In this document: in pieces, positions 43,694-56,456 of the stretch | Layout: the number at the start of each line of letters is the position of its first letter | Position numbering within the stretch: position 1 is the first letter of the stretch | Source of the DNA: Rusavskia elegans | Taxonomy: Eukaryota; Ascomycota; Lecanoromycetes; Teloschistales; Teloschistaceae | Length of the DNA stretch: 64,000 nt | Reading direction: 5' to 3' | Assembly (NCBI GenBank): GCA_011316305.1 | Contig: SAUG01000025.1 | Coordinates: 310,001 to 374,000, forward strand | The notes under the pieces: generated by a model | The model's input: the letters and a program-made list of their open reading frames with translations, nothing else | Told to the model about the DNA's origin: nothing | The model's database searches: none | Position numbers and translations under genes: made by a program

Positions 43694-46672
43694 ATGGATC
43701 TGTCCAGACAGGAGTATCCCGCGCTCCTGGTATGATGCTCCCACACCCTGCAAGACTCCGCTACTTGTGTGTCACTGCTGACGGTTTCCGTAGCAATCAC
43801 TTCAGCCAACTCAAGCTGTCGCCATCCTCGATGAACGGGTGAAGTTGATCGGCAAGGTCAATTTGGACATCGCCGAATGGCTTTCCGTATGCACCGACCT
43901 CCAAAGACCACCAGCTATCCCTGTGCTAATCGGATCTCGCTGTAGGAGCGTCGGCGCATTGAAGAAGCCTATGTACAAGGGCTAAAGAAGCTGGGCTCGA
44001 AGCACCCCCAGATCGCATCGGCAGAGCTTGGGTAAGAAGGTGGTCTGCCATCAACTCGGCATTCCTGTTGATCTCTTCAGAATCTTCCAAACACCATGGC
44101 AGAACATCATCGCCTCCACCGAGTCGCTCGCCAATTCCCACGCTGCCTTCGCCCGGAATATGGAAGCCGACATTGAGCGGCCTCTGAGGCAGTATCAGAG
44201 GGACAACAGAGAGATGCAGGCAATGACTACAATCCAAGGCAATCTGGGCGCTATCGCAAAGGAGCTCGACACCGCGCAGAAAAGATTAGAGAAAATCAAG
44301 GCAGGAAAGGGCCATGCAAAGAATATCGGCGATGCCACCTTGGGTGCCGAAGCAATCGAGCGAGAATGGCAGAATCAAGCGCCTTATGTCTTTGAACAGC
44401 TGCAGGCTTTGGATGAGAACCGAATCAATCATCTTCGAGACGTCCTCACCCAGCTGCAGACCCATGAGGTCGATCAAGTAGAACGTAACCGTGTCTCAGC
44501 AGAGAGCTGCCTCAATGCTTTATTGAGCCTCGACACTCAGGACGAAATCTCAGCCTTTGTCGCGAAGATCTCCGCAGAAACGCCTTCCATGCAGCCAACA
44601 CCGCGAAGTCGAATGGCTTCTGGAAATACCTTTGCTACCCTTGCACCTTCACGCACGCAAGATGATAGAGCAAGCGAGCTTTCAGCTACATCGGAAGGTC
44701 CTTTTGGGTCTGGCTCGGCCGGTGCTGGTGCGACTCCAGGTAATAACCAACCCAAGTCTGCTTTCTCATCTACTCGTCGTACTCATCACAAGCAGTCTCC
44801 CCCGCTCCGGAACGTAAGCCTCGTGGTTTCGGGTTAAGGCGACTTGGTACTGTCATGGGTCGACGAAAAGACGATAAGAAGCCTAGCGAGCAAGGGCCTT
44901 CGCCCGAAAAGCGATCACGACCTCAATTCTCCCTACGAAGAGGAACAAGCTCTAAGAATATGCAAACAATACCGTCGCCTGACGAGGAAGCAATGCCGCC
45001 AATGCCCGTATCTCCCCCGCAAAGGAAAACATCAAGTCCGCAACCAAACAGAGCACAAACCATGGCGGTCTCTCCATCCCCACCTGAACAACAAAGAATG
45101 AACGAACAAGTCAATGGTGACGCTATAATGCCGGCTCCCAGTAGGTCATCAAGCCTGCCCGTCCAGAACGGCATTCAGACAACTGCTGCTCCTACGCAAG
45201 GGGATCCCCAAGTTCAGCCCCTTCAGTTTGCAGAAGTAAGCTATCACTGCCACCGTTATTGCAAAATGACTGACACCTTCTAGACCCAACGGGAACCCCA
45301 GCGGGACACGGAAGGATTCAACGTAGCTCCGCCAGCAGTTGATGAGATCTCAAGAGCCCAACAGGAAGCTGCAGCGAAGTGGGTGTCCCCTTTGAGAGCA
45401 CCAGAGATTGTAGCTGACGTCGATAGTGAACCGGATCAGCCACAATTCAAGTTAGATATTCGCAGTGAACCCATCCACGAGGAAGGTCTCGACACTCTCT
45501 CAAATATGGCGAACACGTTGCGAGCGGTATGTGGTTCGAGTCGGACAAGTCGGTAGTCAGTGTGGCTAACACTGATTTAGCAAGCGCAGCAGATACCTAC
45601 ACCTCGTAAGCCATCAGCTAATCGAGGACGAAGGGATGTCAGGAACACCGTCTTTGTGCCTTCGCCGCAGCCTTCGGACTTCTCGAGTTCTGGGGACTCT
45701 CCCTTCCATCCTCAGGGTCCGTTTAGCTCAGGAAAAGCAAATTCTCTGTCCTCCGAAGCACAGCAAGGATCAGACTCGCACTCCATACGGTCAGCCCATT
45801 CCGCGACTAGTCTCGTCCAAGCAACGGCGAAGCATCCAGAGATGGCGGACGCAGGGCTTAACGCCTCGGTGGTGGAGACGGTCAGCGCATGGTTCTCGTC
45901 AGGGCAAGTGACCAAGAGTGTGGTCATTGGAGAGCTTGCGCTTGCACACAACGCCTCTGAATCAGCATCAAGCAGCAGGTCAGAAAACATCCGACTGGAG
46001 AATTTCCCAGTCCTGGAGAAGGTGGCCCCAAACCCAACATTTGTCACGCAAATACCATCGAGATCTGGCGAGTATTCAGTCAATCTCGGACAGATCTCCC
46101 GCACGGCCGTAGCATTCAAATACCAGGTCCATCTGGAGGAGTCGAACCTGGCCGCACACGCGCCCGTGATCGTCACCCCGAGCTGGAAGATCGAGCCCGG
46201 GCAGGCATCCGTCATAGTCAGCTATTCCTTCAACTCTGCATTTGTCTCGCCCGCTGCTCGGAGCGTCGCATTAAAGAACGTGGTGGTGGTGATCAACCTC
46301 GCCAACAACGTAGCTCAAGCTTGCCAATCCAAACCGGTGGGCCATTTCTCCAAAGAGAAATCTTTGATTTATTGGAGACTGGGAGACGTCAACCTAGATG
46401 GGTACGCCGAAACGCCGCAAAAGCTTCTTGCACGCTTCAGCACGGAGACGGAAGCCCAGCCTGGGAGCGTAGAAGTACGATGGGAGATCAGTGGGGAGGC
46501 TGCGACTGGCCTTGGTAGCGGGCTCGGGCTGAGTCAATCCGGAAGCTTGAAGGAGGAAGGGGGTTCTGATCCGTTTTCCGACGAGAGCAGCGCTACTGGC
46601 AGTCCGACTGGAGCATGGAAAGAGGTGAAGGTACAAAGGAAGATGGTGAGTGGAAAGTACGTGGCGAATTGA
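43694..46672 (+). CDS. SYP1: Endocytic muniscin Syp1 (F-BAR plus mu-homology domain)
   Basis: Early endocytic adaptor that bends membrane and recruits cargo; in yeast Syp1 also acts on septins. Seven exons: 43694-43729, 43794-43886, 43946-44031, 44081-44739, 44796-45235, 45284-45526 and 45581-46672, all in phase, 882 residues. The F-BAR domain is N-terminal (about 1-260): MDLSRQEYPALL, ERRRIEEAYVQGLKKL and TPWQNIIASTESLANSHAAF. A Ser/Pro-rich linker follows, with a basic patch (RRLGTVMGRRKDDKK). The muniscin mu-homology domain spans about 612-882 (ETVSAWFSSGQVTKSVVIG through the WEISGEA region). The intron at 44740-44795 was placed because the linker frame needs it. The start matches fungal Syp1 closely. 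Confidence 0.93.
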
Positions 46673-47777
46673 AGGAGGCTATCTATGATTTGCGGTACAA
46701 GGAACGCTCGCATCGCTATCTTTGCTCATGTACTTAGAATCTAATGGATAATGCACATCATCTATACAGTCAGCTAGAAAATATATGATCACTATTTCGC
46801 TGATATGTACATTCTCGTCAATCACATATATAAATGCTTCATGGAACACGTGCTGCTACGGTGAACAATAATGCCGATGCTTGACAAATGTGCCGTCGGG
46901 TCCTACCTAGCATTGTTTAAAGCCTAGCATAGTGGACTGCTGGAATCTGGGAGAATAATCATACGTACCGTGGTAGTCGCTCAATAGTCATCGATATGCA
47001 GCCCCAACGGCGCCCCGTGGTCGCAGGTGCCCAGCACACTATGACCAGTTTTCGCATAAGGATGCGGGATGATTGAATTCGCGATTCGTCCAAATAGCGA
47101 GCTCGCTTCATTTTGCTTCCGAATTAATTGTATGTACGGAGTAGCCGTCCTGAAACTCGAGTTGAGTTGGCTCTTCGCACAGAAGCGTTTCTGGGTCAAA
47201 ATTGTCTCGGCGTAGGGCCATCATTGACCAGTAAATGCGTCAACCCAGTCTCAGGTACCCCGATGAAAATAACGATGATGTACCTGCAGACGCCCTGTAT
47301 TGATAATGGAGAGACCGGCGGTCTGATTGGTTAGGATCAGGCTAAGCGAGGGGTGTAAATGAAAAAAAAAACGGAGACAGGGAGATTACGAGCTGCTTAG
47401 CTTGATGACTAGCAGCTTTCCCTAACGACCGCGTTTCAGCCTGCGACTTCCGCTTCCCTCACCTCCTCGCCCATACGCTCTTGCTCTCGCTCTCGTCAGA
47501 GCAGTACGTCTTTTTCGCTCTGTTGTCTCTGTCGCCCTTCTTTTATCGACGAGCAGCTGGCACTCCTCTCCTTCCAAACCCATGCGATATCTTCCGATTG
47601 ATCCTCATACATTCATTCTGCATTCCAATCTGCTGTCGCGCTTGATCAACAAGATACCCTTAATTCATACAATAATCACCCGCAGCCACTTCGATCTTCC
47701 ACCGACCGAAGAGTGAACGGCCTCCGGAAGGCTTCATTCACTTGAAACAGGGCTGACTTCGAACCCCTCTGCTCAAC
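46673..47777. other. Intergenic SYP1/SH3 protein gene
   Basis: These 1.1 kb hold the SYP1 3' UTR and the promoter and leader of the SH3 gene. A pyrimidine-rich stretch at 47440-47530 precedes the SH3 start by about 250-340 bp and resembles strong fungal promoter CT tracts. An A10 run lies near 47362. A minus frame at 46981-47199 is not convincing. Confidence 0.45.
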
Positions 47778-49926
47778 ATGCCTCACCAGCATCATGCAAA
47801 GCATCAGCACCTTGGCGCCAGAGCCATGCATCTCGAGCCTCGCCAACAGGAAACCGTTGTACAAGTCATCTACAAGACCGCTGAGAAGACCTTCGATGGC
47901 CCCATAGGGGGCTACAAAACTCTCGACGGCTCAGAAGACTCGGGAAACAATGCCTTTGTCGCTGCTCCCTCTCCCCAGACCCAAGAGGCACAAGCTCAAC
48001 CTGCTCCCTCTCCCCAGACCCAAGAGCCACAAGCTCAACCTGTTCCTACACCCGTTGAAGAACCCACCCAAGCACCGCAAGCTCCAGCACAAGTCCAATC
48101 AACACCCATTGCGGAGTCGCCCACAACACCCACTCCCAAACTTCAGACTCCTGCTGCCGCCCCTCAGCAGGAAGACCCAACAACCCAGACACCCATCGCC
48201 GCCCCTGTAGCCACCTCAGTCAAATCCAATCCGAAACCTGCCACACCCGGATCAAGCTCGAACGAGGCCAAATCTACCCCAACAGCAAAGAACCCAAACC
48301 AAGACTCGCCCTCCCTCGTCTCCCAAGTTTCTTCACAAATTACCGGGGCTACGCCCACCCAAGATAGCTCGGCTTCTTCGTCTTCCAACATCGCTCAGAA
48401 CGCGGCCGGCTCGTCCGCATCGACCCCAGGGGCCGGGGCGAGTAACAAGTCAGACGGTATGAGCGGTGGCGCAAAAGCTGGTCTGGCCATCGGTATTTTG
48501 TTGGCGATTGGACTTCTCCTGGGTTTGATCTTCTTTTGTTACCGCCGCAAGAAGAAGCAGCAGCAAAGCGAGGCTTACGAGATCGCCGACGACGAGAAAT
48601 CCGTGCCTCGTGATGCCAGCGGCGCGGCGGCTCTTGGCCGTGCAGCAAGCACTCGCACGACCTCTACAGCCCCTCGCTTGAGCCTTCGACCTGTCACACA
48701 ATTTCTGCCAGATCTCGCCGGCCGGAGGAAGAGTGGAAATACTCTAGCCAATGCTGGTGGACGAAGTCTTGCACCGACTGATAACATGAACGAAAAGCGA
48801 CCACAACAGAATCAAAGCACCAACCCTACCAACCCATTCGGCGACCACGCAGAACCCTCTGAGAAAGCAATGACTCCTCGTCAGGAGAGATCAATGATTC
48901 CAAACCACGCGAATAACCCGACCAATCCGTTTGGTAATCATGCCGAGACGGTGGAACAGCCTGCCAACGTAACCAGCTCCGTGCCAACCGACGCCCCGGT
49001 TCCTGCTCCTCTTAGAATTCGGACGCCCACACCTGAAGGTCATGCGCCAGCTGTAGGCTCTGTCGGTGCTGCTGGTGCTGCCCTTGCTGCAGCTGGAGTG
49101 GCTGGTCGGAAGAATGATGCGCCAAAGCCTCTCAATATGAGCCCCAAGCGGTCTGCGTCTCCCGCTCCTATGCCTAGTCCGTCTGGCACCGAGTTTAGCA
49201 TGAATTCGGTCACTCCTGCTGCAATGGCAAACGGTCCTCCACCAAGCAACGTTCACCGTGTCCAACTCGACTTCAAACCATCCATGGAAGACGAATTGGC
49301 ACTCCGCGCCGGTCAACTAGTGCGACTTCTCCATGAATACGACGATGGTTGGGTAAGTTGAATCGGAGGTTCCAATTACATGCAAACACTAAAGTGTTTA
49401 GGCTCTCTGCATTCGTCTCGATCGTTCGCAACAAGGCGTAGCTCCACGTACTTGCCTGTCCGCTCGTCCTGTCAAGCCTCGTCCGAACCCAAATGCTCGT
49501 GGGCCACCTCCCCGAGGCCCTCCACCGCCTGGTATGTTCAATCCTGGTCAGCAACGTCCAATGTCTCCATCTAGCGGCCGAGGATCACCAAGTCCTTATG
49601 ATCGGGCTCCTCGTGGGATGGCTCCTGGGCCTCACGGTGGGCAGCGTTCTATGTCGCCAGGCCCGTACGGTGGCGGACCACAGCGTCCCAACATACCACC
49701 ACCTGGCGGCAGGAGACGGAGCAACTCGGCGAGTGAGGTCCGTGAACGTAGAATGAGTCCTCCCGGACCGAGCCCAATGAATCCCAACGCCCAAGGCATA
49801 CTTCCAGGGGCTCAGAAAGTGCCATTGCAGCATCAAGCCGTCGTGAGGCCAGATCAAGTACCCTTGTCATCCTCTCCGCCAGCATCAATCCCAGCTCGCA
49901 AGCCTGTTCCTGGACAGGCCATGTGA
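47778..49926 (+). CDS. Single-pass membrane protein with cytoplasmic SH3 domain
   Basis: Exons 47778-49352 and 49402-49926 give 699 residues. The N-terminus is His-rich (MPHQHHAKHQHLGAR) without a clear signal peptide. A motif with DGPIGGYKTLD follows, and then a long Pro/Gln/Ser/Thr-rich region likely to be O-glycosylated outside the cell. One membrane span lies at about 233-254 (AGLAIGILLAIGLLLGLIFF), followed by basic CYRRKKK, which fits N-out/C-in topology. The cytoplasmic part holds two NPTNPFG(D/N)HAE repeats and an SH3 domain at about 490-550 (VQLDFKPSMEDELALRAG, LLHEYDDGWALC), with the intron inside its conserved DDGW motif. A Pro/Gly/Arg-rich tail ends it. Fungi carry many such proteins; a signalling or polarity scaffold is plausible, function unknown. 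Confidence 0.85.
47964..48041 (+). repeat. 39-bp coding tandem repeat, two units
   Basis: Two nearly identical 39-bp units (47964-48002, 48003-48041) in the extracellular Pro/Gln-rich part of the SH3 protein encode APSPQTQE(A/P)QAQP. The near identity suggests a recent slippage duplication. Confidence 0.85.
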
Positions 49927-50453
49927 TGGCTGCGTACATACAAACCACAAAGAGGGCTTGTTGGGTACGTAAACAAAGGCGTTTCGCTATGATGCAGCCA
50001 TCGCAGCGAAACGACAATCTGCCCTCTTGAGGCTCCGTTGTTCATGTGTCCCGAGCTATTGATAATGGAAGGAGTTTCAACTTCATCTAGGGCAGGCACC
50101 TTGAGGCCTGCAACATTCTTCACTTCTATGACACCCATTTACTCGAGCTTCGGCATGGACCTTAGATATTTTTCTTCTTCTCTGATCTGCGATGAAAGCT
50201 TCGGCGCCCGAGAAACGAAGTCCGTTTCTGGCGGGATACATGTACAATAGCTCAACAAATGCATTGTTTCAAGTTCCCTTATGAGAAGGAATACGACTAG
50301 TATTCGAATGCGATGTGTCGAGCAAAACGTCGATGCGCGGTCGAAAGGCACGTGATTTGGTGACTGGTGTTGTCTCGGCATCAATCCAAGACAACGCCAG
50401 TCTACACGATGTTGCTGTAATCCTTCGTGGCCTCTATTGCTCATTCCTACACT
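49927..50453. other. Intergenic SH3 protein/MAD1
   Basis: These 527 bp between two genes on the same strand hold the 3' UTR of the SH3 gene and the MAD1 promoter. Short frames only; nothing else was recognised. Confidence 0.5.
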
Positions 50454-52990
50454 ATGGACTCGCCAATGCGCCAGGCTCGCCGTCGCAGTCGAGAACTTGG
50501 AGGATCGACCTCACCAGTGAACTCGAATAACGACGTAGCCTCAAGCCTCCCCATGTCAACCTCGAGGGTAAGATGCGCCAGTCGCTGTTGATCCATTGTC
50601 TGATTCTCTAGTTCGCTGCAAGTCGCAATGCAAACACACAGCCAACGTATGATTTTCTCAGCGGTGGAGGAGGAGCAAGCCCACCAAGATCACAGCCCTT
50701 GCAGCAAAGCATGCGCCAGTCGCAAGCTCCGAGGCCTGGTAAGCATACAAGGAAACTTACAAGCAATCGACCTCCCTGACAACTGGGCTGTTTTAGATCT
50801 CCAGACGGAAAACTTACGAGCGCAAATCAAAACACTGCAATACGAGGTCACTAGCCTCAAGTCGGAACGCGAATTCGAGAGGTTGAGGCATGAACAAGAC
50901 GTGCAAGATGTTCGAGCCCAAGCAGATGCAGACTTCAAGAAAGCCCAGGTACGTCAATGCATGGCGAGTCCCCCTCAGCGATCTCCCACGGCTGACGTAC
51001 GGTTTAAGGCTTCGGAAAGTAGCAAGAACATCTCCAGCCATAAGTATGAGGCGATGGTGAAACAATTGAAAGAAACACAGGACCAAGCCACCAATCACCA
51101 GCAAAGCCTCGAGAAGAAAGTCCGAACACTCCAGGAGCAGAATCAATCACTTCAAGAAGATGTTGATGAAGGCCAAAATGAGCTGTCTTCCCTCGACCGA
51201 CAATACAAGCACCAGTTGCAGGACATCGAATCAAAACATGCGACTCTCCAAAAGACACTCAGTGATCTTCGTCGAGATTTTGATGCGAAGAGCAACGTTC
51301 TACAAGCCACCCAAGATCGATTGTCGAAGAACGAATCTGAGGCGGGACATTTGGAGAGCGAGAATCTGAGACTTAAAGCTCAAGTTGGAGATAGTGACAC
51401 GCTTGCTGTCATTAAGAGAGAGCTATCAGATCAGGTCACGCATATTCGACGTCTCGAAACTAGCAATAGAGAGCAAAGTGCAAAGCTGAAGAACTTCAGG
51501 CGGTCTCACAAGGCTGTCGAGATTGTCGAGGAGGAGAAACGTGTGCTGGAACATCGACTTAGCCTTATGGAAGACCTTCGAAAAGAACTGCACGAAGCAC
51601 AGCTTCGGCGCCAGATACTCGAAGACGAAAGACAGGCATGGACGACTTATCTGCAAAGCCAAGTTGAAGGGGAAGAATCTGAGTTCGACTCTCCGGAAGC
51701 TATGGCACGTGCGTTGATGAAGGAACGAGTGGAAACAGCATCGCTCGCTGAAAGGCTAGGGAAAATCCAGCCCGAGCTTTCAGAGAAAGACGAGATCATC
51801 AGACGTTTGGAGGAGGAACGTAGTAACTGTCAAGCCGAAGTGGACAAACTTCGATCTACGAACAGTGCTGGCGATCCTCGAGTCAAGGCCCGGCTCGAAA
51901 GACAACGAGCTTTAGCTGTCAAGGAAGTCGAGTATTTACGGGAACAACTTCGGACGTTTGACAGTGAAGAACAGACGTACACGGAAAACAAGTTCGATGA
52001 GCAGAAAACCAAACGAATTCAAGACTTGGAAGCGCTCGTAGACAACTACCGCCAGGAACTCCAAGCCACCAACGAGTCAGTCTCCAAAAACGAGCCCCGT
52101 CAACAAGCACAAGAAAACTCGTTCTCCCTCTCCTCCCGCAAACGTCCTCGCGATGAGAACGAAGACGACCTCATAGGTCAGCTTTCCCGCAAGAACCGCA
52201 CTCTCCAAGACGCCCTCTCGGCCCTTCAAACCACCCACTCTCAACTCGTCGCCGACTTGTCCGCCACGAAGTCACAGCTTCATTCCCTCCGGCAAGACTC
52301 CCGCACTCGCATCCTTACCCTGCGTTCCAATCCTACAGACAATCATATTTCTCTTCGCCAGCAAGAAATTGACGGCCTCCGCGCCGAGAACAAAGCCCTC
52401 CTTGCGCAATTCGTTCCCTCCAGCCAACCCAATTTCTCCTCCCCACCCTCAGCAGAAGTGCAAACCGTACCGGTCCACACCCTCAACAACGCCCGCGCCG
52501 AACTCGCAGCCCTCGAAAAAGTCGTCGCGGAAAAAGAAAAGCGAATGCTCCGTCTCAAGCAAATCTGGTCACTGAAATCCCTGGAATTCAGAGAAGCAGT
52601 CGCCAGTTTGTTGGGATGGCAGATGGATTTCCTACCCAACGGCAGATTCAGATTGACGAGTATCTTCCGGCCCGGAGGCGAAGATGATGAAGAGGGGGGA
52701 AATACGGGCCTGGTGTTCGATGGCGAGACGGGGACCATGAAGATTGCTGGGGGCCCGGATAGTAGGTTTGGTAAGGAGGTGAGGCCGTTGATCAGGTTTT
52801 GGGTGGAGGAGAGGAAGGAGATACCGGGTGAGTCCTATTTATCTACTGTCTCCGTCCTTTTGGGGAATTCTATATGTGCGAGGGACGGGCTTGACGAGGG
52901 GAGGCTGACTCGTGCGAAATAGGCTTTTTGAGCGCGTGCACGTTGCAATTCTATGATGACAGTACGAGGGCGGCGAGGGCGCTGGCTTGA
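50454..52990 (+). CDS. MAD1: Spindle assembly checkpoint protein Mad1
   Basis: Coiled-coil kinetochore and nuclear-pore protein that converts Mad2 to its closed form in the spindle checkpoint. Exons 50454-50567, 50612-50738, 50797-50948, 51009-52827 and 52923-52990 give 759 residues. The N-terminus contains the fungal-type segment TYDFLSGGGGASPPRSQP. Heptad-rich coiled coil runs from about 80 to 620. The C-terminal domain (about 620-759) has KEKRMLRLKQIWSLKSLEFR, SLLGWQMDFLPNGRFRLTS and IRFWVEERKEIPGFLSACTL. A basic KLKNFRRSHK-like segment lies within the coil. The last intron (95 nt) must be removed to obtain the conserved ending FYDDSTRAARALA. Identification is secure from the C-terminal domain. 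Confidence 0.92.
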
Positions 52991-53885
52991 TGGTTTACAT
53001 GATTGATTGACTGAAATCTCATGGGATTTCAATGGGGATTTGATAGCGTTGTTGAAGAAGAGAGAGAGAGATTTATATACCCCCTTTTAGTTGCAAGCAC
53101 CTAATGGCTTCATATCGAGCCGGGCCTAAGTCTACGTTGACTAAATTCTACCCTCTTGTTGCCATGTATGTGCCCCTTCCTCACCGATGATTTGTTCTTG
53201 TTCCATAAGTCTTTTTTGCGTGGGAGATACAACTGATGTCGCGGGTTCGGTCGAGCTTATAGTTTGAATCCAAGGCAGTTGTGGATTCTTGGGATGGGTT
53301 TAGCAGTTTTCGTGGGAATATGTAAACGGGTGGTCGGACCGAACAATTGAAATATAGCCCTGTACTTATAATATACCTTATGGGAAATTTTCATTTGTGA
53401 CATCGCATCCTTGTTGTGGGCGGGCACACCTCTTCTGCTGCATTCGTTTGGTATTTACTGTTCATTTGTTGTTATGGGAGTACACTCTACCAACTGAAAA
53501 AAATTGATAGTGATGGGCATTTTCCATTGGGTGGGTAGCTACGGGATGAGATTGAAAAAGATGGAATAGTATGTATAATGCGGTGTGGTGATTTTGGTGA
53601 ACGAGTTAGACGTAGGATAATAGGAGACTGCTGGTAAAACAACGTACTGGGATAAAAGTGATAGGTTTCTTGATTGATAGGTAGGTGAACGCCGTTTGAT
53701 TTTTATTCAAATCCTACAAGTTCACCACCCATGCCAGCCACTCGAAACCCTTTTCAACGAAAAGAACTGCTTCATGCCACCTCGCCCCTCCCCTACCCTC
53801 TCCTCCTTTCTTTCCCCTCTCCTCTCACTCCCTCTCTCCCCCTCTCCTCTCACTCCCTCTCTCCCCCTCATTCCCCCTTCCTCTT
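52991..53885. other. Convergent intergenic region MAD1/chitosanase
   Basis: These 895 bp between convergent genes contain a GA run (53056-53069) and, near the chitosanase stop, a CT-rich stretch (53780-53885). In the latter a 26-bp pyrimidine unit (about 53815-53840) is repeated directly. No ORF was recognised. Confidence 0.5.
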
Positions 53886-54891
53886 TCACTTCAACCTCCC
53901 AATCAACCGATTCCCAACCTCCACAATACTATCCTCAAACTCCGCAAAATCCTTCGCATCCCATTTCGTCCGCGGACCGGGCACCGCTTCATCGCCTGTA
54001 AATGCCACGTACAGCACGTCGGACTCGTCGTGCCCGGAATTGCCGTTGACGGCTTTGGTGCCGTAGCAGGCGGTGGCGAGGGAGAGGGAGGCTTCGCCGA
54101 CGAGGGGGGTGCCGTCGTCGCCGTTCGTGTCGCCCCAGATGCCGTAGATCTGTGGGATTGTCAGAATATGATTCTAATTTCTCGTTCGGACGTCTATGTG
54201 TGAATACGAGGTGGCAAAACGCAAGTGCTGTCTCGTGGTTCAGGGCCCTTAGGAGGGAGGGAGGGAGGGGATACGGGCACATACCAATTTCTCCCCACAA
54301 ACCACCGCCATCACACTCAACGGCTTCACGCCGTATTTCTGCGGATCAAACGTCGGTCCTCCGTCTTCCCTGTCGTTGCCGAAAACAACGTACGGATGGA
54401 TATTCGCGTTCAGGTCCTTGATTTTGTTTTTCGAGACTTTGCGTACTTGGTCGACGAAGGCCGTTTGGCCTTGGGTGTCTTCGGAGGAACCGCAGCGGCC
54501 GTCGCCCGGGTCGGACAGGTCGCCGTCGCAGTCGATGTCCATGTTTGCGAAGGTGTTAGGGCCGTGCAGGAAGATGGCTTGGTTGGCGACGGATTTTTGG
54601 CAGTAGGACCATTCTGTGTAGGTGATGTGTGAGAATGGGGGGTTGGTTGGTTTGGGGTGAGATGATACATTGAAGGGTTCATAATTCGCGGGAATTGTGG
54701 GGTGGGAATTACATACGGGCTTTTGCGTTCTTGCCGTCTTTGTCGAAGAAACCGCCTTTGAGCTTGTCGGAACCTTCGCAGCGGCCGACTTTGACGCGTT
54801 TGTAGAAGTCGCGGACGTTCTGCGGTACTTTGAGGGCGGTGATGCTTTGGGTTGCTGCCAGGATGGCGAGGAGGGTGATGGTGGGTTTCAT
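53886..54891 (-). CDS. Secreted endo-chitosanase, GH75
   Basis: Extracellular hydrolase that cleaves beta-1,4 glucosamine bonds in chitosan. Exons 54717-54891, 54285-54613 and 53886-54149, with 103- and 135-nt introns, give 255 residues. A signal peptide occupies about 1-19 (MKPTITLLAILAATQSITA). GH75 sequence follows: GRCEGSDKLKGGFFDKDG, ANMDIDCDGDLS, DGRCGSSEDTQGQT, DLNANIHPYVVFGND, PLSVMAVVCGEKL, YGIWGDTNGDDGTPLVGEAS and HDESDVLYVAFTG. The WGDTNG Asp and the VGEAS Glu fit the catalytic pair described for the family. Cysteines for disulfides are present. Intron 2 contains a G-quadruplex-like run on the opposite strand. It may act in nutrition or in remodelling of chitosan-containing walls. 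Confidence 0.95.
54251..54270 (+). repeat. GGGA microsatellite with G-quadruplex potential
   Basis: Four G3-4 runs separated by single A residues (GGGAGGGAGGGAGGGG at 54255-54270), within intron 2 of the chitosanase gene and 14 bp from its donor. The G-rich strand is the template strand. Confidence 0.8.
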
Positions 54892-56456
54892 CGTGGTTCA
54901 ATGTAATGATCCGATGAGTTTCGGCCTATTTTTCTTTTCTTGCAAGTCTATTGAAGTTTATAAACGTTGATGAGAAGAAAGTACAGTTGAAAGACGGCAT
55001 CATGGCTTCCTTTATACACCTTTCTTAGCACCAAGATACTATGAAATCCAGCAGCTGATGGTCAGCACTGTGCATGCTGAATTGGGGGCGTTGAACTAAG
55101 GATTTAAGAAAAGATCTCACGGCCGAAGCGCATAGAGATCTGAAGTCCCAAGACGGTAAGCGCTAGAGATCTCGAGCCGCCCCTTTCTACTTGGTCGGGA
55201 AAGTAAATTCCGATTCCAAAGTAAGCTAGAACAACGGACAGGAAGCTCAATTCGGTACATAAAGCGATTGACGGGGACAATATCGGAAAACAAACCATTC
55301 TGGTGCTTGTTCATCGGACGAAATTTGGCGACCTGCAGATGTACGCAAGTCGAAGCAAATTGTGCATTGGATGAGACACCAGACCATGATTCCTGCTTGC
55401 TATTGGAGAAGTGCACAGGCGAGCCAACACGGTCACAAAAACTACGACACTGATTGCAGAGTGAAACTTAGCTGGGTCTTTATCGTTATTCAAGACATCT
55501 ATCTTGTCCCGACGATGTCTGGTGGTGTCGCGATATCCACGTTTTCGGGAGCCCAGAGCACCCTCTTTCGGTTGACAAGCAGGGCGCTCGATGCCTCGAC
55601 CGACAGCCTTCGACACTTCGGCTGATAATTGAATTGAAAGTCCTGCCTGGGCAAGGTGTGATGAATGCAAAATATTCAAATGATAGTGCTCAAGGCATTG
55701 CCAAGGCTAATGCAGGGCCATTGTGGACTTATAGCCATTGCTACGAGTCTTGGGAAAAGCAATGACGCGCCAGGAGGCATCAATGGGCCGCATTGAACAG
55801 ACTTTGTCAACTGTGACTTAGCCCCGAGACTTCGTAATGCTGGACAGTGTTCGGTATGATATTGCATCATCCGTAGCTGTCCTGCGTGTAGCCTGGGAAA
55901 GCAAAGTCCATTCGCTCTCTTTGAAGGCAACAGAAGAGGACAGGTGAGATGTGCACGATCCTTGCAACAAGCTTTCGTTACGTCACTTCTGCTTAGATTC
56001 CCAAGGTCTTGTTCCCTGGTAAGCCCATCTGCTCAGGTTTCGAGGTGTCGAATGCTTGGCCAGTCTTCCAACCGATTGGATTGTCATCAAAGGTTAGCTC
56101 AGCGCAGAGTGATGCCCGGAGACTAGATGGTTCTGAGTACCTCAAAAACAACGTTCAATTTCGCCGTGCATGCGGCAACGGTACACATGTATCCGTTTGA
56201 TCTTACAAGGTATTCTCAAGATGGGTTGTGAGAGTGAGGTTGAAACATGCCTGGGCGTTTCATGCGCCTCGTAGCCGCCGATCCGAAGCTAGTCCGATCA
56301 AGGTAAGAGCTGCTTTAGTGTGCTGACATTCTAGCAAGCTCTATCACCGCTCGTCTTTCACCGGCCATGACTCGTCCTCTCACCTGAACACTTCTTGCTG
56401 ATAAGTATCAATACAAGCCCGGTATCTGAGTGTGTCCGAGCCGCTTAATCGTTGAA
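54892..56456. other. Divergent intergenic region chitosanase/RAD3
   Basis: These 1.6 kb hold the promoters of the chitosanase (minus) and RAD3 (plus). Short open frames on both strands (for example 55311-55679 minus) have no recognisable motif. No RNA gene or transposon was seen. Confidence 0.45.

Noticed and set aside
54210..54219. GGTGGCAAA, identical to the yeast proteasome control element
   Set aside because: It lies within an intron of the chitosanase gene, not in a proteasome gene promoter. A single 9-mer in 64 kb is not significant.
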